A stretch of DNA of 64,000 nt from NCBI GenBank assembly GCA_028287785.1, contig JAQBOZ010000037.1, positions 1-64,000 of the forward strand, written 5' to 3'. Every line of letters begins with the position of its first letter. Position 1 is the first letter of the stretch. The notes under the pieces were generated by a model. That model searched no databases and had not been told where the DNA came from. It saw only the letters and a list, made by a program, of their open reading frames with translations. The stretch is from Chlorobiota bacterium (GTDB taxonomy: Bacteria; Bacteroidota; Ignavibacteria; OLB7). Position numbers and translations under genes: made by a program. This document shows, piece after piece, positions 55,030 to 63,832 of the stretch.

Positions 55030-55719
55030 ATGATGGCGATAACTATGCACTCAGGCGAACGAATGCGGAAATTCGGCACCGTCCTCTTCGGTAAAGAGCG
55101 GGGAACAATCAAGCTTTTTGCGGATGCGCTGGGGATGGCTCCATCGAATCTCCAGAAATATCTCTCCGGCAAGCCGAAGCCGGGACTGGAGCTTCTGGAG
55201 AAAATGCTCGATCTGGGATGCAGCCTGGACTGGCTGGCAACCGGCGAGGGGGAGATGGTTGCGTTCAACGGGCCGGGGCGTGCGCTCCGGATAAGGCTGC
55301 GTGAACGTGGGGAGATTCCCGAGGTGCCGGAGAGTAATTATCGCGCAAAGGAGCCGCCGATGCCGATCTTCACCCCGAATACCGATACTTCCGGCTATAC
55401 CGAGGGGACGATCGACCTGAATGAGACGCTGGCGATGAACCGGCAGAAAACGCTTGCCGTGCGGATCGTGGACGAGGCGATGACCGGTGCGGGAATCGAT
55501 GTGGGTGATATCGTGGTGGGAGCGCGGGCCGCCAAGCCGAAATCGGGCGATATCGTGATCGCCAAGGTTCGCGGGTCGATCGTGGTGCGGCGGTATGTGA
55601 AGGAGAATGGCGTGACGATGCTGATGCCGCAGGGGAGCGGATATAATCCGACGATCATCAAGGAGAACAGCAGAATCGAGATTCTCGCCGTGGTCAGGCA
55701 CACGATCCATTCGCTCTGA
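55030..55719 (+). CDS. XRE-HTH plus UmuD-like (S24) regulator, catalytic residues lost
   Basis: 229 aa. An N-terminal XRE HTH (residues ~25-75: GTIKLFADALGMAPSNLQKYL) is followed by a C-terminal domain (residues ~128-229) close to UmuD. The segment DLNETLAMNR ... VRIVDEAMTGAGIDVGD parallels UmuD, where GDSM holds the Ser. Here it reads DEAM (Ala150). The Lys site VKRL reads VVRRY (Arg187). Both catalytic residues are therefore absent, so self-cleavage should not occur. It probably binds DNA as a stable repressor. No good ribosome site precedes it. Confidence 0.75.
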   Translation: MMAITMHSGERMRKFGTVLFGKERGTIKLFADALGMAPSNLQKYLSGKPKPGLELLEKMLDLGCSLDWLATGEGEMVAFNGPGRALRIRLRERGEIPEVPESNYRAKEPPMPIFTPNTDTSGYTEGTIDLNETLAMNRQKTLAVRIVDEAMTGAGIDVGDIVVGARAAKPKSGDIVIAKVRGSIVVRRYVKENGVTMLMPQGSGYNPTIIKENSRIEILAVVRHTIHSL

Positions 55720-55738
55720 CCTCCGGGGCTTTCCAGCG

Positions 55739-58700
55739 CTACTCGGGGCCGAGCATCATCCTGATCCGTATCCGCTCGGCCTCCGCCCGTTTTCCAAGCA
55801 TCACCAGCGCATCGCGAAGATGAGCGGCCAGCTCCTCATCTTCCGGAACCGTCTCCATCCCCCGCCGGAGCAGATCCTCCGCGCTCTTCGGATCGTTCTC
55901 CAGCAGCAGACCCTTCGCCACCTTTACGATCGTATCCCGCATCTCGCTCTCGAAATCATCGCGAAGCGCCTCGAAGAAATTCTCATACAGCGTTGGAAAG
56001 GGAACCTCGCCGTGGCTGATCTCCAGCGCCCGCAGCAGCGCGTTCTGCGCCCGGAGCAGCGAGCCGTGGCGAAGTGCGGCCGTCGAGCCTCGGAGCTGCT
56101 GGTGGGCATCCAGAAGGTCCACATCCACCATCTCCACGTTCAACCTCGGGGTTTCTCCATCGGTGAGGATCGCGTCCTGCCCGATCGTCTCCCGCAGCCG
56201 GAACACCACGCCGTTCAGCGTGCGCCGCGCCTTGTCGGGATCGTTGTCCACCCCGGCGACGATCGCCGCCAGCTCGCGATGGCTGAGCGGCTGATCCAGC
56301 ATCCGGTCGGCCACGAGCACGCCGATCAGCGTCCGAAGGCGCGAGCCGCGTATCTGCGTCGGCTCGCCATCGTCCCGGCGAATCGCGATGTTTCCGAGCA
56401 TGGTGATCGCGATCCTCTCCCGCCCGGCGATGCGGGGAACCGTTCTGGCGGCGACGATTTCATCGATCCTCTCCCTCCATCGTCTCAGCTCATGTTTCGG
56501 CAGCTTCCGCCCAAAGCGCTCGATGATAGCGAGCATCGAAGGGGTCAGGCGACGGGCTTCCAGCCATTCGAGCATCGCACCGATTCCCCGTCCCGTCACA
56601 TCCCGCCGGTCCGCATCGGCCAGGCCGCACCGTTCGATGATCTCCAGCGTTGCCATCCGTTCGATGATATCAACGATTCTGAGGATCGGCGACGCGAGGA
56701 TCTCCACCGCCGCGGCTGCGGCCATCGTGCCATCCGCCGCATCGCCCGCGAGCGCCGTCAGCATCCGTCTGAAGTGGTCATCCGCCAGATAGGCGTTCGC
56801 CATGAGGATATCCCACGATATCCTCTCCCGCACGGCCAGGATCGCCAGGATTTCGGGCCGCAGATGACGAATGTCATCGCCGCCGCGGTCAAGCACGCGG
56901 TCAAACGCGACGGTATCTCCCCGCAGCAGCGAGCGTTCCACCAGCGCCATCCAGGCAAAAAGCCTGAGACGCGACCGCATCTCCTCCGGCGCCTCGTTGC
57001 ACAGTTGCGTCAGCGATTCCTCCACGCTTCCGATATCCGCTCCCAGCATCGCGAGCGCCGATATCCTTCCTATCGATCCGTAATAGTAGTTGTTTGCCAG
57101 CTTCTGCTCCTTGAAGAGCGGAAGGGCCTGATCGGCCAGATCGATCAATTCCTCGGCCCGGCCGATTGTGTCGAACAGGATGATTTTGGAGATGAGAAGG
57201 CTCATCCGCTTGTTCCGCTCGATGATCGGCTCCAGCTCCTCCAGTGCGGCCAGCCGCCGTTGCAGTTCCTCCTCGGTATCGAAGAGATCGAGGTAGTGAA
57301 AGACGATGATATGCTTTGCCAGATGGCGGTAATCATCGGTGACGTTCTCCGATGCGATCAACTCGGTCAGCTCATGCTCGATCGCGCTCAGGACCGCCTG
57401 ATTGCCGGCGAAGAGCATTGCGCGCGCATTTGCCTCCAGATAGGTGAGATATCCGCGCACGTAGCGGAGAGTCGGATGCCGATTCACGAACTCCCGCGAT
57501 AGCTCCCAGTTATTCAGATAGGTTTCCGGGGTTGCCTCCCGGCTTGGCGATTGAAGATAGGTGTGGGCAATCAGTCGGTATTCGAGCAGATGCTCCGGAA
57601 CCGGCTCAGAGGTCAGTTCCACCAGCCGCCGGACCAGCCGGCCATACTCCTCCTCTCCCTCCGATCGCCGGAGAAGCGTGAGATGATTTGCGATGAGCAT
57701 CGCCTCCAGCCGTTCAGCCGTTGGCCGGTCCCAGATCGCGGCGTGCGCGCGGCATAGATGGTCAGCTCCCATCCAGGCCTCCATCGCCAGCTCCCACTCC
57801 GGGCTTCTGTCAAGCTCCCTGGCGACCTCCAGCGTTCGGGCGATTGCCCGGAACACCATGTCGGCCTCGGCGCCGGTTTCCCGCTCCAGATCGTGGAGGA
57901 GCTGAAAGGGAAGGATGGAGTAGAGAGGAGCGCCCGAGGCGATCACCTCGATCAGCCGCTTTCCATCGACCGGCCGGTTGACGGAAAGATGATCGTGAAG
58001 GATGGCGTGGGTGAACGTAAGCGCGGGATAATTGCTCTGCCGCTCGGTGAGTGGGGATGGCTGTGCAATCAGCGGAGCGATGACCCCCTTGAACATCAGC
58101 GATGCCACGGCCGGCTCCATCCGATCGAACATCAGCTCGGCCGCCTCGCGCGAGAAGATTTCGCCGAGCCAGGCCAGTCTTGTGGCGACCTTTTTCTCCT
58201 GATCGTCGAGATGCGCCGCCATTCCCTCCGATAGAAGCTCCACATTCCGCCGGAGGAATCGTATGAAGGCTTCATCGCCAACCTGGCTTCGCCAGCCGGT
58301 GCCGGTCGGTTCCAGGAGGAGCGCGCCGGATTGGATGGCGCCCCGCAGCGCCGATCGGATTGCGAGCGGGTTTCCGCGGGTTGCCCTGCAGAGCGGGAGG
58401 AGGAGGAGTGGAGGGATGGGGATCTGAAAGAGATCCATCCAGAGTTCCTCGATATCCTGCTCGGTCAACCCCCGCAGCCTGATTTCCATTGTAAGGTAGC
58501 GCTCCGCAATCGGGCGGACTGCCAGTTCCATCGGACGGGCCACGCAGAGGATGGAGATCGGTTCGTCGCTCAGCGCTTCAAGGAGGAGAGCCAGCTCACC
58601 GAGCGCCGGCCCGGAAAGCAGATGAACATCCTCGATCACCAGCATGGCGGGCCGGAGCCGTGCCAGCCGCCGCAACGCCGAGATCGAGGAAAAGAGCGTG

Positions 58701-59020
58701 TTGTCGAGATCGCCGAGATGGAGTTGCCGGTGCAGGATCGGGGCGCGGAGGGCGCGTGTAATCAGGGGGACGATGGAGGATGTCGATTCGGGATAGAGCT
58801 TGATATGTGCCACGGCCCCGCCGGATTCCGCGATCCGGGGGATCGACTCCACCACCAGCCGGCTCTTGCCCGCACCAGCCTCACCGATCAGCAGAGCCAT
58901 CCGTAGTCTGTTTGCGTCCAGCCCGGATCGCCAGAACGAGGCTATCCGCTCTATTTCATCGCTTCGACCAACAAAAGCGAAGAGCCCGTGATTGAGGAAA
59001 TCGACCAGTCTGGAGTGCAT
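55739..59020 (-). CDS. AAA ATPase with C-terminal SARP/BTAD-like regulatory module
   Basis: 1093 aa, start at MHSRLVDF. Order: Orc1/LAL-type AAA ATPase with Walker A GEAGAGKSRL (~residue 46) and Walker B MLVIEDVHLL (~145), a long helical repeat region (~250-850, TPR-like), then a C-terminal ~235-residue module resembling winged-helix plus bacterial transcriptional activation domain (GSRLRTLIGVLVADR, ARRTLNGVVFRLRETIG, DLLRRGMETVPEDEELA). Classical SARPs have this module at the N-terminus. Convergent with the UmuD-like gene (19-bp gap). Confidence 0.75.
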   Translation of the reverse strand: MHSRLVDFLNHGLFAFVGRSDEIERIASFWRSGLDANRLRMALLIGEAGAGKSRLVVESIPRIAESGGAVAHIKLYPESTSSIVPLITRALRAPILHRQLHLGDLDNTLFSSISALRRLARLRPAMLVIEDVHLLSGPALGELALLLEALSDEPISILCVARPMELAVRPIAERYLTMEIRLRGLTEQDIEELWMDLFQIPIPPLLLLPLCRATRGNPLAIRSALRGAIQSGALLLEPTGTGWRSQVGDEAFIRFLRRNVELLSEGMAAHLDDQEKKVATRLAWLGEIFSREAAELMFDRMEPAVASLMFKGVIAPLIAQPSPLTERQSNYPALTFTHAILHDHLSVNRPVDGKRLIEVIASGAPLYSILPFQLLHDLERETGAEADMVFRAIARTLEVARELDRSPEWELAMEAWMGADHLCRAHAAIWDRPTAERLEAMLIANHLTLLRRSEGEEEYGRLVRRLVELTSEPVPEHLLEYRLIAHTYLQSPSREATPETYLNNWELSREFVNRHPTLRYVRGYLTYLEANARAMLFAGNQAVLSAIEHELTELIASENVTDDYRHLAKHIIVFHYLDLFDTEEELQRRLAALEELEPIIERNKRMSLLISKIILFDTIGRAEELIDLADQALPLFKEQKLANNYYYGSIGRISALAMLGADIGSVEESLTQLCNEAPEEMRSRLRLFAWMALVERSLLRGDTVAFDRVLDRGGDDIRHLRPEILAILAVRERISWDILMANAYLADDHFRRMLTALAGDAADGTMAAAAAVEILASPILRIVDIIERMATLEIIERCGLADADRRDVTGRGIGAMLEWLEARRLTPSMLAIIERFGRKLPKHELRRWRERIDEIVAARTVPRIAGRERIAITMLGNIAIRRDDGEPTQIRGSRLRTLIGVLVADRMLDQPLSHRELAAIVAGVDNDPDKARRTLNGVVFRLRETIGQDAILTDGETPRLNVEMVDVDLLDAHQQLRGSTAALRHGSLLRAQNALLRALEISHGEVPFPTLYENFFEALRDDFESEMRDTIVKVAKGLLLENDPKSAEDLLRRGMETVPEDEELAAHLRDALVMLGKRAEAERIRIRMMLGPE

Positions 59021-59692
59021 ATCCGTTGAATTACGGCGAGAGATACGGTCCACGCCTGAACTACCGCGATAACAGTACGAAAGCGAAAAGCTTCGACAAC
59101 GGGGATGCAACGAAGTCGGTGGAGCGTGGCGTTATAACCCGACGCCAGATAATCGATGACAATATCCTCAAAAATAATCCCCCGAGGGGAGGAAAAACTA
59201 CGACCGTGGAGAAAATCCACCCACTATGCGATAAGATTGAATCGCTTTGGTCGCGAAAATGAATCGCTCTCCCGTATCTTGATATGATACGATGGTTACA
59301 CAGGCTCTCTGGTCCCGGAGTACGGCGACAACGGCGATGATGATCAAATCCCTGACATCGTATGCAATGGCAGGGAATGGTCGCATCGGGCTGAGATTTG
59401 CCACCGATGATCATTGGCTGAACATCGAGTTGTTTCGTTGCAAACGGGTGGATCTGTGCCAGAACGCTCAACTCAGGATTATTTCCGGCCGACCTTACCG
59501 GAAGTTTCCAGGGGCATTGCGTTCAGCTCACCGGCCGGAACTATTGCGGGATAAAGGCCCTTTCGGGTCTTCAGTGTTCAGCAAAGCTCCAGCCTTATGC
59601 TACTATCTCACGGGGGCCATCAGGTTCTCTTGTGAGCACAACGCAGATTGACCTATGTAGGCGCGCCTCTGCGGCGAGCCGACGCAGGACAG

Positions 59693-59723
59693 CGGCGGCG
59701 ACTCTGGACCCGAGTCGCCGCCG
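59693..59723 (+). terminator. Terminator-like hairpin in the non-coding region
   Basis: Perfect 12-bp stem CGGCGGCGACTC / GAGTCGCCGCCG with loop TGGACCC is followed by TGATTTTATC. No gene is recognised upstream on the plus strand, which suggests an unannotated transcript or a decayed gene. Confidence 0.6.
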
Positions 59724-60084
59724 TGATTTTATCAGAGTCGTTCATATCACCAGCGCATTCATTCTCCATCCTGTTCAGCCTCTCCGGCATGATGCCGAGT
59801 TGTGTCCGTTGCTCGGATGCCCGGATTGTTCAACGATGTTCAACAGCCTGCCGGGATCTTCATGACGATGGTGATCGTGCCGATTGCCTCGATGCGGGAT
59901 CGGCGATCTTCTGAGGTTCATCCTCATCAGCCGTTCCCGGTTGCTACTCTGAACAAAAGCAATCCTGGATGTTCTGAATGATGGTGACGTCAGGGATAGA
60001 TGAAGGAGCGAGTGGGGATGATCCGGGATGGGGTGATTGCGGTTTTCCGGTGATATGGTTACGTCGGAAAAGGGCAAAAAAAAG

Positions 60085-60132
60085 GGGGCAGTATGATCCT
60101 GGTGGACGCCAGGTTGGACTTCATACTGCCCC
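60085..60132. repeat. Composite 12-bp inverted repeat
   Basis: GGGGCAGTATGA (60085-60096) and TCATACTGCCCC (60121-60132) are exact complements; inside lies a second stem CCTGG/CCAGG. It could be an insertion-sequence end or an RNA hairpin. Confidence 0.6.
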
Positions 60133-60423
60133 AATTTGTCAGTGGGACTCGTTTTTCAAGATATGGAGCAGGGCGGCCCCTTCTCGAAAACTTAAACTCT
60201 TGTTGCTTATCGTTGGCGGAGTTGGACCTCGATTGCCTGATAAGTATTCTGGATGTGTACGGAGACTCACGTACAGGATGCGACCTTTCCACCCCGAGCG
60301 AGAGCATTTGTCGTGTACACCAACTCCTGTTCAATAGTAATGCTGGACCACGCTACCATCGAACTCCAGACGAGTTATTTTCAAAGACCTACTGACGATT
60401 CTGGACCTCTATGCCACAGTTGC

Positions 60424-60485
60424 ACTGGACTGCCACTGTTATCTGGACCTCAAGCCACGTTAGCACTGGACTGCTATCTGGACCT
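60424..60485. repeat. Imperfect tandem direct repeat (CTGGAC phrases)
   Basis: GCACTGGACTGC followed by TATCTGGACCTCA occurs twice in tandem. The first copy carries a six-base insertion. A third CTGGACCTC lies just before at 60404. Boundaries are approximate. Confidence 0.5.
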
Positions 60486-60673
60486 CATTTGTTGCCACAT
60501 CGCCACATTTTCAAACCCTCCACACGACCGCGTCTACGTTATACTGAGTCTGCAATTATCGGACCCTTTTTCACGTAACCCCGGCACAACCGCTTCAACT
60601 TCTTCTTTGGACTGGATACACACCGCGAGGGGCATGTCTGAGATTGGAAATGAATGCTGGACCTGAAGACCTT

Positions 60674-60718
60674 CAGAGTAGCTGATGTTCACCTGGGCAG
60701 ATCCCATCAGCTACTCTG
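60674..60718. repeat. 14-bp perfect inverted repeat with 17-nt spacer
   Basis: CAGAGTAGCTGATG (60674-60687) and CATCAGCTACTCTG (60705-60718) are exact complements. Lies ~55 bp beyond the stop of the secreted-protein gene. No T-run, so not a classical terminator. Confidence 0.65.
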
Positions 60719-60736
60719 TCAAAGGACGTTTCTCAT

Positions 60737-60748
60737 CCGCCTGGGCGG
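60737..60748. repeat. CCGCC-TG-GGCGG palindrome
   Basis: Third member of the CCGCCTGGGCGG group, 26 bp from the stop of the secreted-protein gene. Confidence 0.45.
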
Positions 60749-60773
60749 GCGGGCTAAGATTTTCTGGATGCTC

Positions 60774-61277
60774 TTACTGGATCGTGCCAGCCGAGCTGGT
60801 CACCGAAGTCTGCGTCGCGACCACTCCGGTCGAGCTACAGCGGATCGAGAAGTTGTGCGAGAGTGAACTTGGATCGATCACGCTCGACTGCGTTCCCGTG
60901 CTGCCGCAGTAATTGTATCCCAACGCGATTCCCTGATCCACCGCCGCCTGGGCGATCAGATTGTAGAGATCAGAACTGCTGATGTTCTGTGCGCTGGGAT
61001 CGGTGCCAATGAACTTGATTCCGGACTTGCTGAAGCTGTACTGCGACTGTCCGGTCGACGTTGCCCAGATTGTGATTTCACTGATAAAATCCTTGCCCTT
61101 GGACTTGGGCGTGGTATTATAAGTGTCTCCTCCGGACGACGATGGGACATCGACATAGACTGTCATTGTCCCCTTGTAGGTAGCGCCTGAGCTACTGGAT
61201 GTCATCGATTCTGTCTGCGCCCAACCACTGGCGGAAAGGAGCAACACAGCAGCGAAGCAGGATAATAGAACTCTCAT
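60774..61277 (-). CDS. Small secreted protein, unknown
   Basis: 167 aa. Clear signal peptide (MRVLLSCFAAVLLLSASGWA, cleavage after GWA). The mature part is Ser/Thr/Gly-rich, with few charged residues and a late pair of Cys (in NYCGST and SIRCSST) that may form a disulfide. Start 61277 follows AAGGGT. No family recognised. It stands alone among regulators and non-coding DNA. Confidence 0.6.
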   Translation of the reverse strand: MRVLLSCFAAVLLLSASGWAQTESMTSSSSGATYKGTMTVYVDVPSSSGGDTYNTTPKSKGKDFISEITIWATSTGQSQYSFSKSGIKFIGTDPSAQNISSSDLYNLIAQAAVDQGIALGYNYCGSTGTQSSVIDPSSLSHNFSIRCSSTGVVATQTSVTSSAGTIQ

Positions 61278-61632
61278 TGGACCCTTCAACGTGTTATGCT
61301 CGCCGTTCCTCTGGACTGAAACACCGCATTACGCTGTCGAAGTGCTTTCCTGCTGCCGGACCCCGCCTTTCAAGTCCCATTCCCCGCGGGGTCATCTTTA
61401 ACACTAGCAAACCTAACACTTCGAGCCACCGGTGCTCAAGTACACTTTTGAGGAGTTTTGCGAGCCTGTTCGAAACTGCTGGAGTGTACTGGAATGGACT
61501 CAGGCCCAAACATACCGGGGCATGGGGTTGAGGTTCTTCATCCGGAAGGTGGAGTGTGGGGTTGATTTAAAACGATGGGTGGGTCGAGCAGGTGGATGCG
61601 GATCGTCGGCGGGGGGTGGAGTGGAAGGAGGC
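61278..61632. other. Intergenic region between secreted protein and LuxR-fusion gene
   Basis: Contains GACCCCGC/GCGGGGTC (61359-61366 with 61386-61393) and AGTACACT/AGTGTACT (61439-61446 with 61483-61490) inverted repeats. At ~61540-61570 a phrase GGTGGAGTGTGGGGTTGATT is related to one at ~63722-63742. No gene seen. Confidence 0.4.
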
Positions 61633-62877
61633 TTATGTATCGGGCTGCTCGGTATTGAGGCGGGAACTGAAGTATTTGCCGAACAGCTCCGCCTGACCGC
61701 GCGTGCCGGTCTTCCGATGGATCTGCTTGAAGTGCTTTTTGATGGTATCGACGGCAATGGAGAGCATATCGGCCATTTCCTTGTAGGAATGCCCCATCAT
61801 CTGGAGGGTAACGATGCGCTGCTCCTGAGGGCTGAGGCCGGCGTCAGCGAACATATCGCCCAGAGCCTCATAGAAAACTCTGTCAATTGGCTTTTCCGAT
61901 TGATAGCGGGCCACCAGATCGGACAGCGCGAAATTCAGAAAAGGCTCCAATTCAGCCATTGTTTCGAGGGTTTCGGCGCTGATGGGGGAAACCCCTACTT
62001 CCCGCCAGAGGATAAGGGTGCCGAGATACGCATGTCCCTTATAGTAATAGTCGAACGCGCAGGGGGGATGGAACAACTTGAATGGGAATCCCTGGCTCCG
62101 CATTCCATCGAGAACTCGCTCAAAATGCGGGTTTTCTCGCTGTTCCGGGGTAATGGTTACTGTTCCGTCCGTTGTCCTCGATTGCGAGACGTGCTGCGTG
62201 ATGATCGTTCCCGCTTGGTATCCTTCGGGGTTTACGAGATTACATTCAACGTTTACATTAATCGAGATGCGGTCCACATCCCCCAGAACTTCCCGTAATG
62301 CCTCGCGAAAAGCATTTCCCCAGGTTCTGCCGTCGCTGCTTGTCGGCATCGCATTCAGAAACCGGACGATATGCTTGGGAACCCCCGCCGCCTGTCCCGG
62401 CCTTCCTCCTCTGTCGCGCTTCGTTTCTGGATCATCATCGAACATCATCCAGCCGCTTGGCTGCGCTTTCAGCGTTTTTCGCATCAGATAGGAGATTCCG
62501 GATGGGCTGTAGTCGATGCCGTGCTGCTGGCTCAGCCATTCCCGTACCTCCTTCAGCTCCCGGAATCCGTCCGATTGCACCTTCTGCCGGAGGGATTGGA
62601 GTTTGTTCTCGTCGAGCCGGCGAGGACGCTTCCCTCCCGCCCTGCCGATATCCAACAGCGCCGTAATCCCCTTTTTCTGGTAGATTCCCCACCATCGCTG
62701 CAAGCTCCGCTCTGAATGTCCCAGACTTTGACCAACATCGGCGATGGTACGGGCCGGCTTCTCCTTCAGCATGCGGAGCATGGCAACGCGGGGCTCCTGC
62801 CGGGTTCCCTCGTATTCCGCCTCCAGCTCCCTGAGCGATCGGAGGCTTTCCATGATATCGCCGCGTGTTCGTGCCAT
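61633..62877 (-). CDS. Regulator: IS630-like transposase HTH fused to LuxR HTH
   Basis: 414 aa. Residues ~1-138 look like the paired/HTH N-terminus of IS630-family transposases (RTIADVGQSLGHSERSLQRWW, ITALLDIGRAGGKRPRRL, GIDYSPSGISYLMRK). Residues ~165-325 form an unrecognised alpha/beta sensory-type domain. Residues ~347-405 are a LuxR/GerE HTH (LSPQEQRIVTLQMMGHSYKEMADML...TIKKHFKQIHRKTG). There is no transposase catalytic domain. Two inverted repeats lie just upstream of its start. The fused architecture suggests an exapted transposase DNA-binding domain. Confidence 0.75.
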   Translation of the reverse strand: MARTRGDIMESLRSLRELEAEYEGTRQEPRVAMLRMLKEKPARTIADVGQSLGHSERSLQRWWGIYQKKGITALLDIGRAGGKRPRRLDENKLQSLRQKVQSDGFRELKEVREWLSQQHGIDYSPSGISYLMRKTLKAQPSGWMMFDDDPETKRDRGGRPGQAAGVPKHIVRFLNAMPTSSDGRTWGNAFREALREVLGDVDRISINVNVECNLVNPEGYQAGTIITQHVSQSRTTDGTVTITPEQRENPHFERVLDGMRSQGFPFKLFHPPCAFDYYYKGHAYLGTLILWREVGVSPISAETLETMAELEPFLNFALSDLVARYQSEKPIDRVFYEALGDMFADAGLSPQEQRIVTLQMMGHSYKEMADMLSIAVDTIKKHFKQIHRKTGTRGQAELFGKYFSSRLNTEQPDT

Positions 62878-62892
62878 CGAATAATGATAGTC

Positions 62893-62927
62893 ACTTTCGC
62901 CGAAATATCAAATGGGAAGGCGAAAGT
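62893..62927. promoter_or_regulatory. Inverted repeat upstream of the LuxR-fusion gene (site 1)
   Basis: ACTTTCGCC (62893-62901) and GGCGAAAGT (62919-62927) are exact complements separated by 17 nt, 16 bp before the start codon. Confidence 0.6.
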
Positions 62928-62930
62928 AAG

Positions 62931-62969
62931 CGACACGATCAAGTGCTCAGATACGTGATGATCGTGTCG
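62931..62969. promoter_or_regulatory. Inverted repeat upstream of the LuxR-fusion gene (site 2)
   Basis: CGACACGATCA (62931-62941) and TGATCGTGTCG (62959-62969) are exact complements, again separated by 17 nt. Centre-to-centre distance from site 1 is 40 bp. Confidence 0.6.
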
Positions 62970-63298
62970 TGAATAGATGAAGTTTTCACTTTTTTGTTGG
63001 AGCCAGCCCCCAATCCAGGGGAGCGGCGCATAAAACCGGCCCTCCGGTCGAAGCCATACATGGCGACCCATTGCGGCCCGGATCGAGGGCTATCAGCCTA
63101 CCGGATTGCCTTGGCGGACCACACTCGGCATTGCATTATTGGACGTGATCGATACGCCGGTGAGCAAACGCTATGCTGTTGAAGTTCCGTTGGTGACACA
63201 CTGTACAGAGCGTGCATGGAGATCGTATGCAATGATCTTTAAGGGAACGAACGCAGGTGTGATGGTCTGGGAAACAGGTGCTGATAATCTGCCTGATC

Positions 63299-63493
63299 CG
63301 GAAGGGCGGTTAGGTCCTCCGCCCTTCCGATATCAAAGCAATGTAGAGACTCCGAAACGGATCGATTGACCGATCCGTTGAACCATGATGCCATCGAGAC
63401 TTGTTCCGACAGGAGGTCCAGACCGACTGAACAAGCCAACTCCGAACGGCGCCATGCTCTACCAATAAGCGGTCAGGTCCACCGCTTATTGGT
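63299..63493. ncRNA. Candidate structured RNA: four-hairpin array
   Basis: Hairpins at 63299-63329 (11-bp stem), 63356-63379 (9 bp), 63400-63435 (7 bp) and 63461-63493 (13 bp) follow one another. The first and last share GCGGT-YAGGTCC-N-CCGC at the top of otherwise different arms, and the third also has AGGTCC in its loop. This is what conserved RNA loops on compensating stems look like. The strand is not decided, and no known family is recognised. Confidence 0.4.
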
Positions 63494-63832
63494 CTATGCT
63501 ATCAAGACGCTTATGAAAGCCGGGCTTATCCCAACTCTTCTCCGCGCTCTGATCATTCAAACTCCGGAGATCGCGGGCGAAATGCCCGGCCTCCCGGTTA
63601 CTCGGAAATCACTCTGTATCACGATCGGCTCCCAAGCCTTTTATGTGCCCTGGGGTCACGGCAGGGAATCCGACTGTTAACGAGACAAAAGTAGCGTTTG
63701 AGCGAGGCGGGATGTTCCGCCGAAAGGTGGAGTCGGGGGTGGATTTAGAGGGTGGATTAAATGCGAAATCCTTGAAATCGGCCTGAAACGGACTCAACCC
63801 CCGGTGACGGGGTCATTACATGCTTTTATGCT

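Larger units (their letters stand above)
59021..60773. other. Long non-coding, lower-G+C region with repeats and hairpins
   Basis: No supported gene in 1.75 kb; open frames are short and lack ribosome sites. It contains a terminator-like hairpin (59693-59723), a composite 12-bp inverted repeat (60085-60132), a tandem duplication of a GCACTGGACTGC...TATCTGGACCTCA phrase (about 60424-60485), a 14-bp inverted repeat (60674-60718) and a CCGCCTGGGCGG palindrome. G+C is visibly below the rest. It may be decayed mobile DNA. Confidence 0.5.

Noticed and set aside
60253-60666. 137-aa frame in the low-G+C region
   Set aside because: It is carried by the CTGGAC direct repeats, has no ribosome site or family feature and looks accidental.
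61633-62877. Annotation as an active IS630 transposase
   Set aside because: Only the N-terminal DNA-binding part is similar; the DDE catalytic domain is absent and the C-terminus is a LuxR HTH.
63299-63493. Integron attC-like or CRISPR repeat reading of the hairpin array
   Set aside because: GTTAGG resembles an attC core, but the paired core and bulges are missing. Repeat units are not identical or evenly spaced, so neither integron nor CRISPR is supported.
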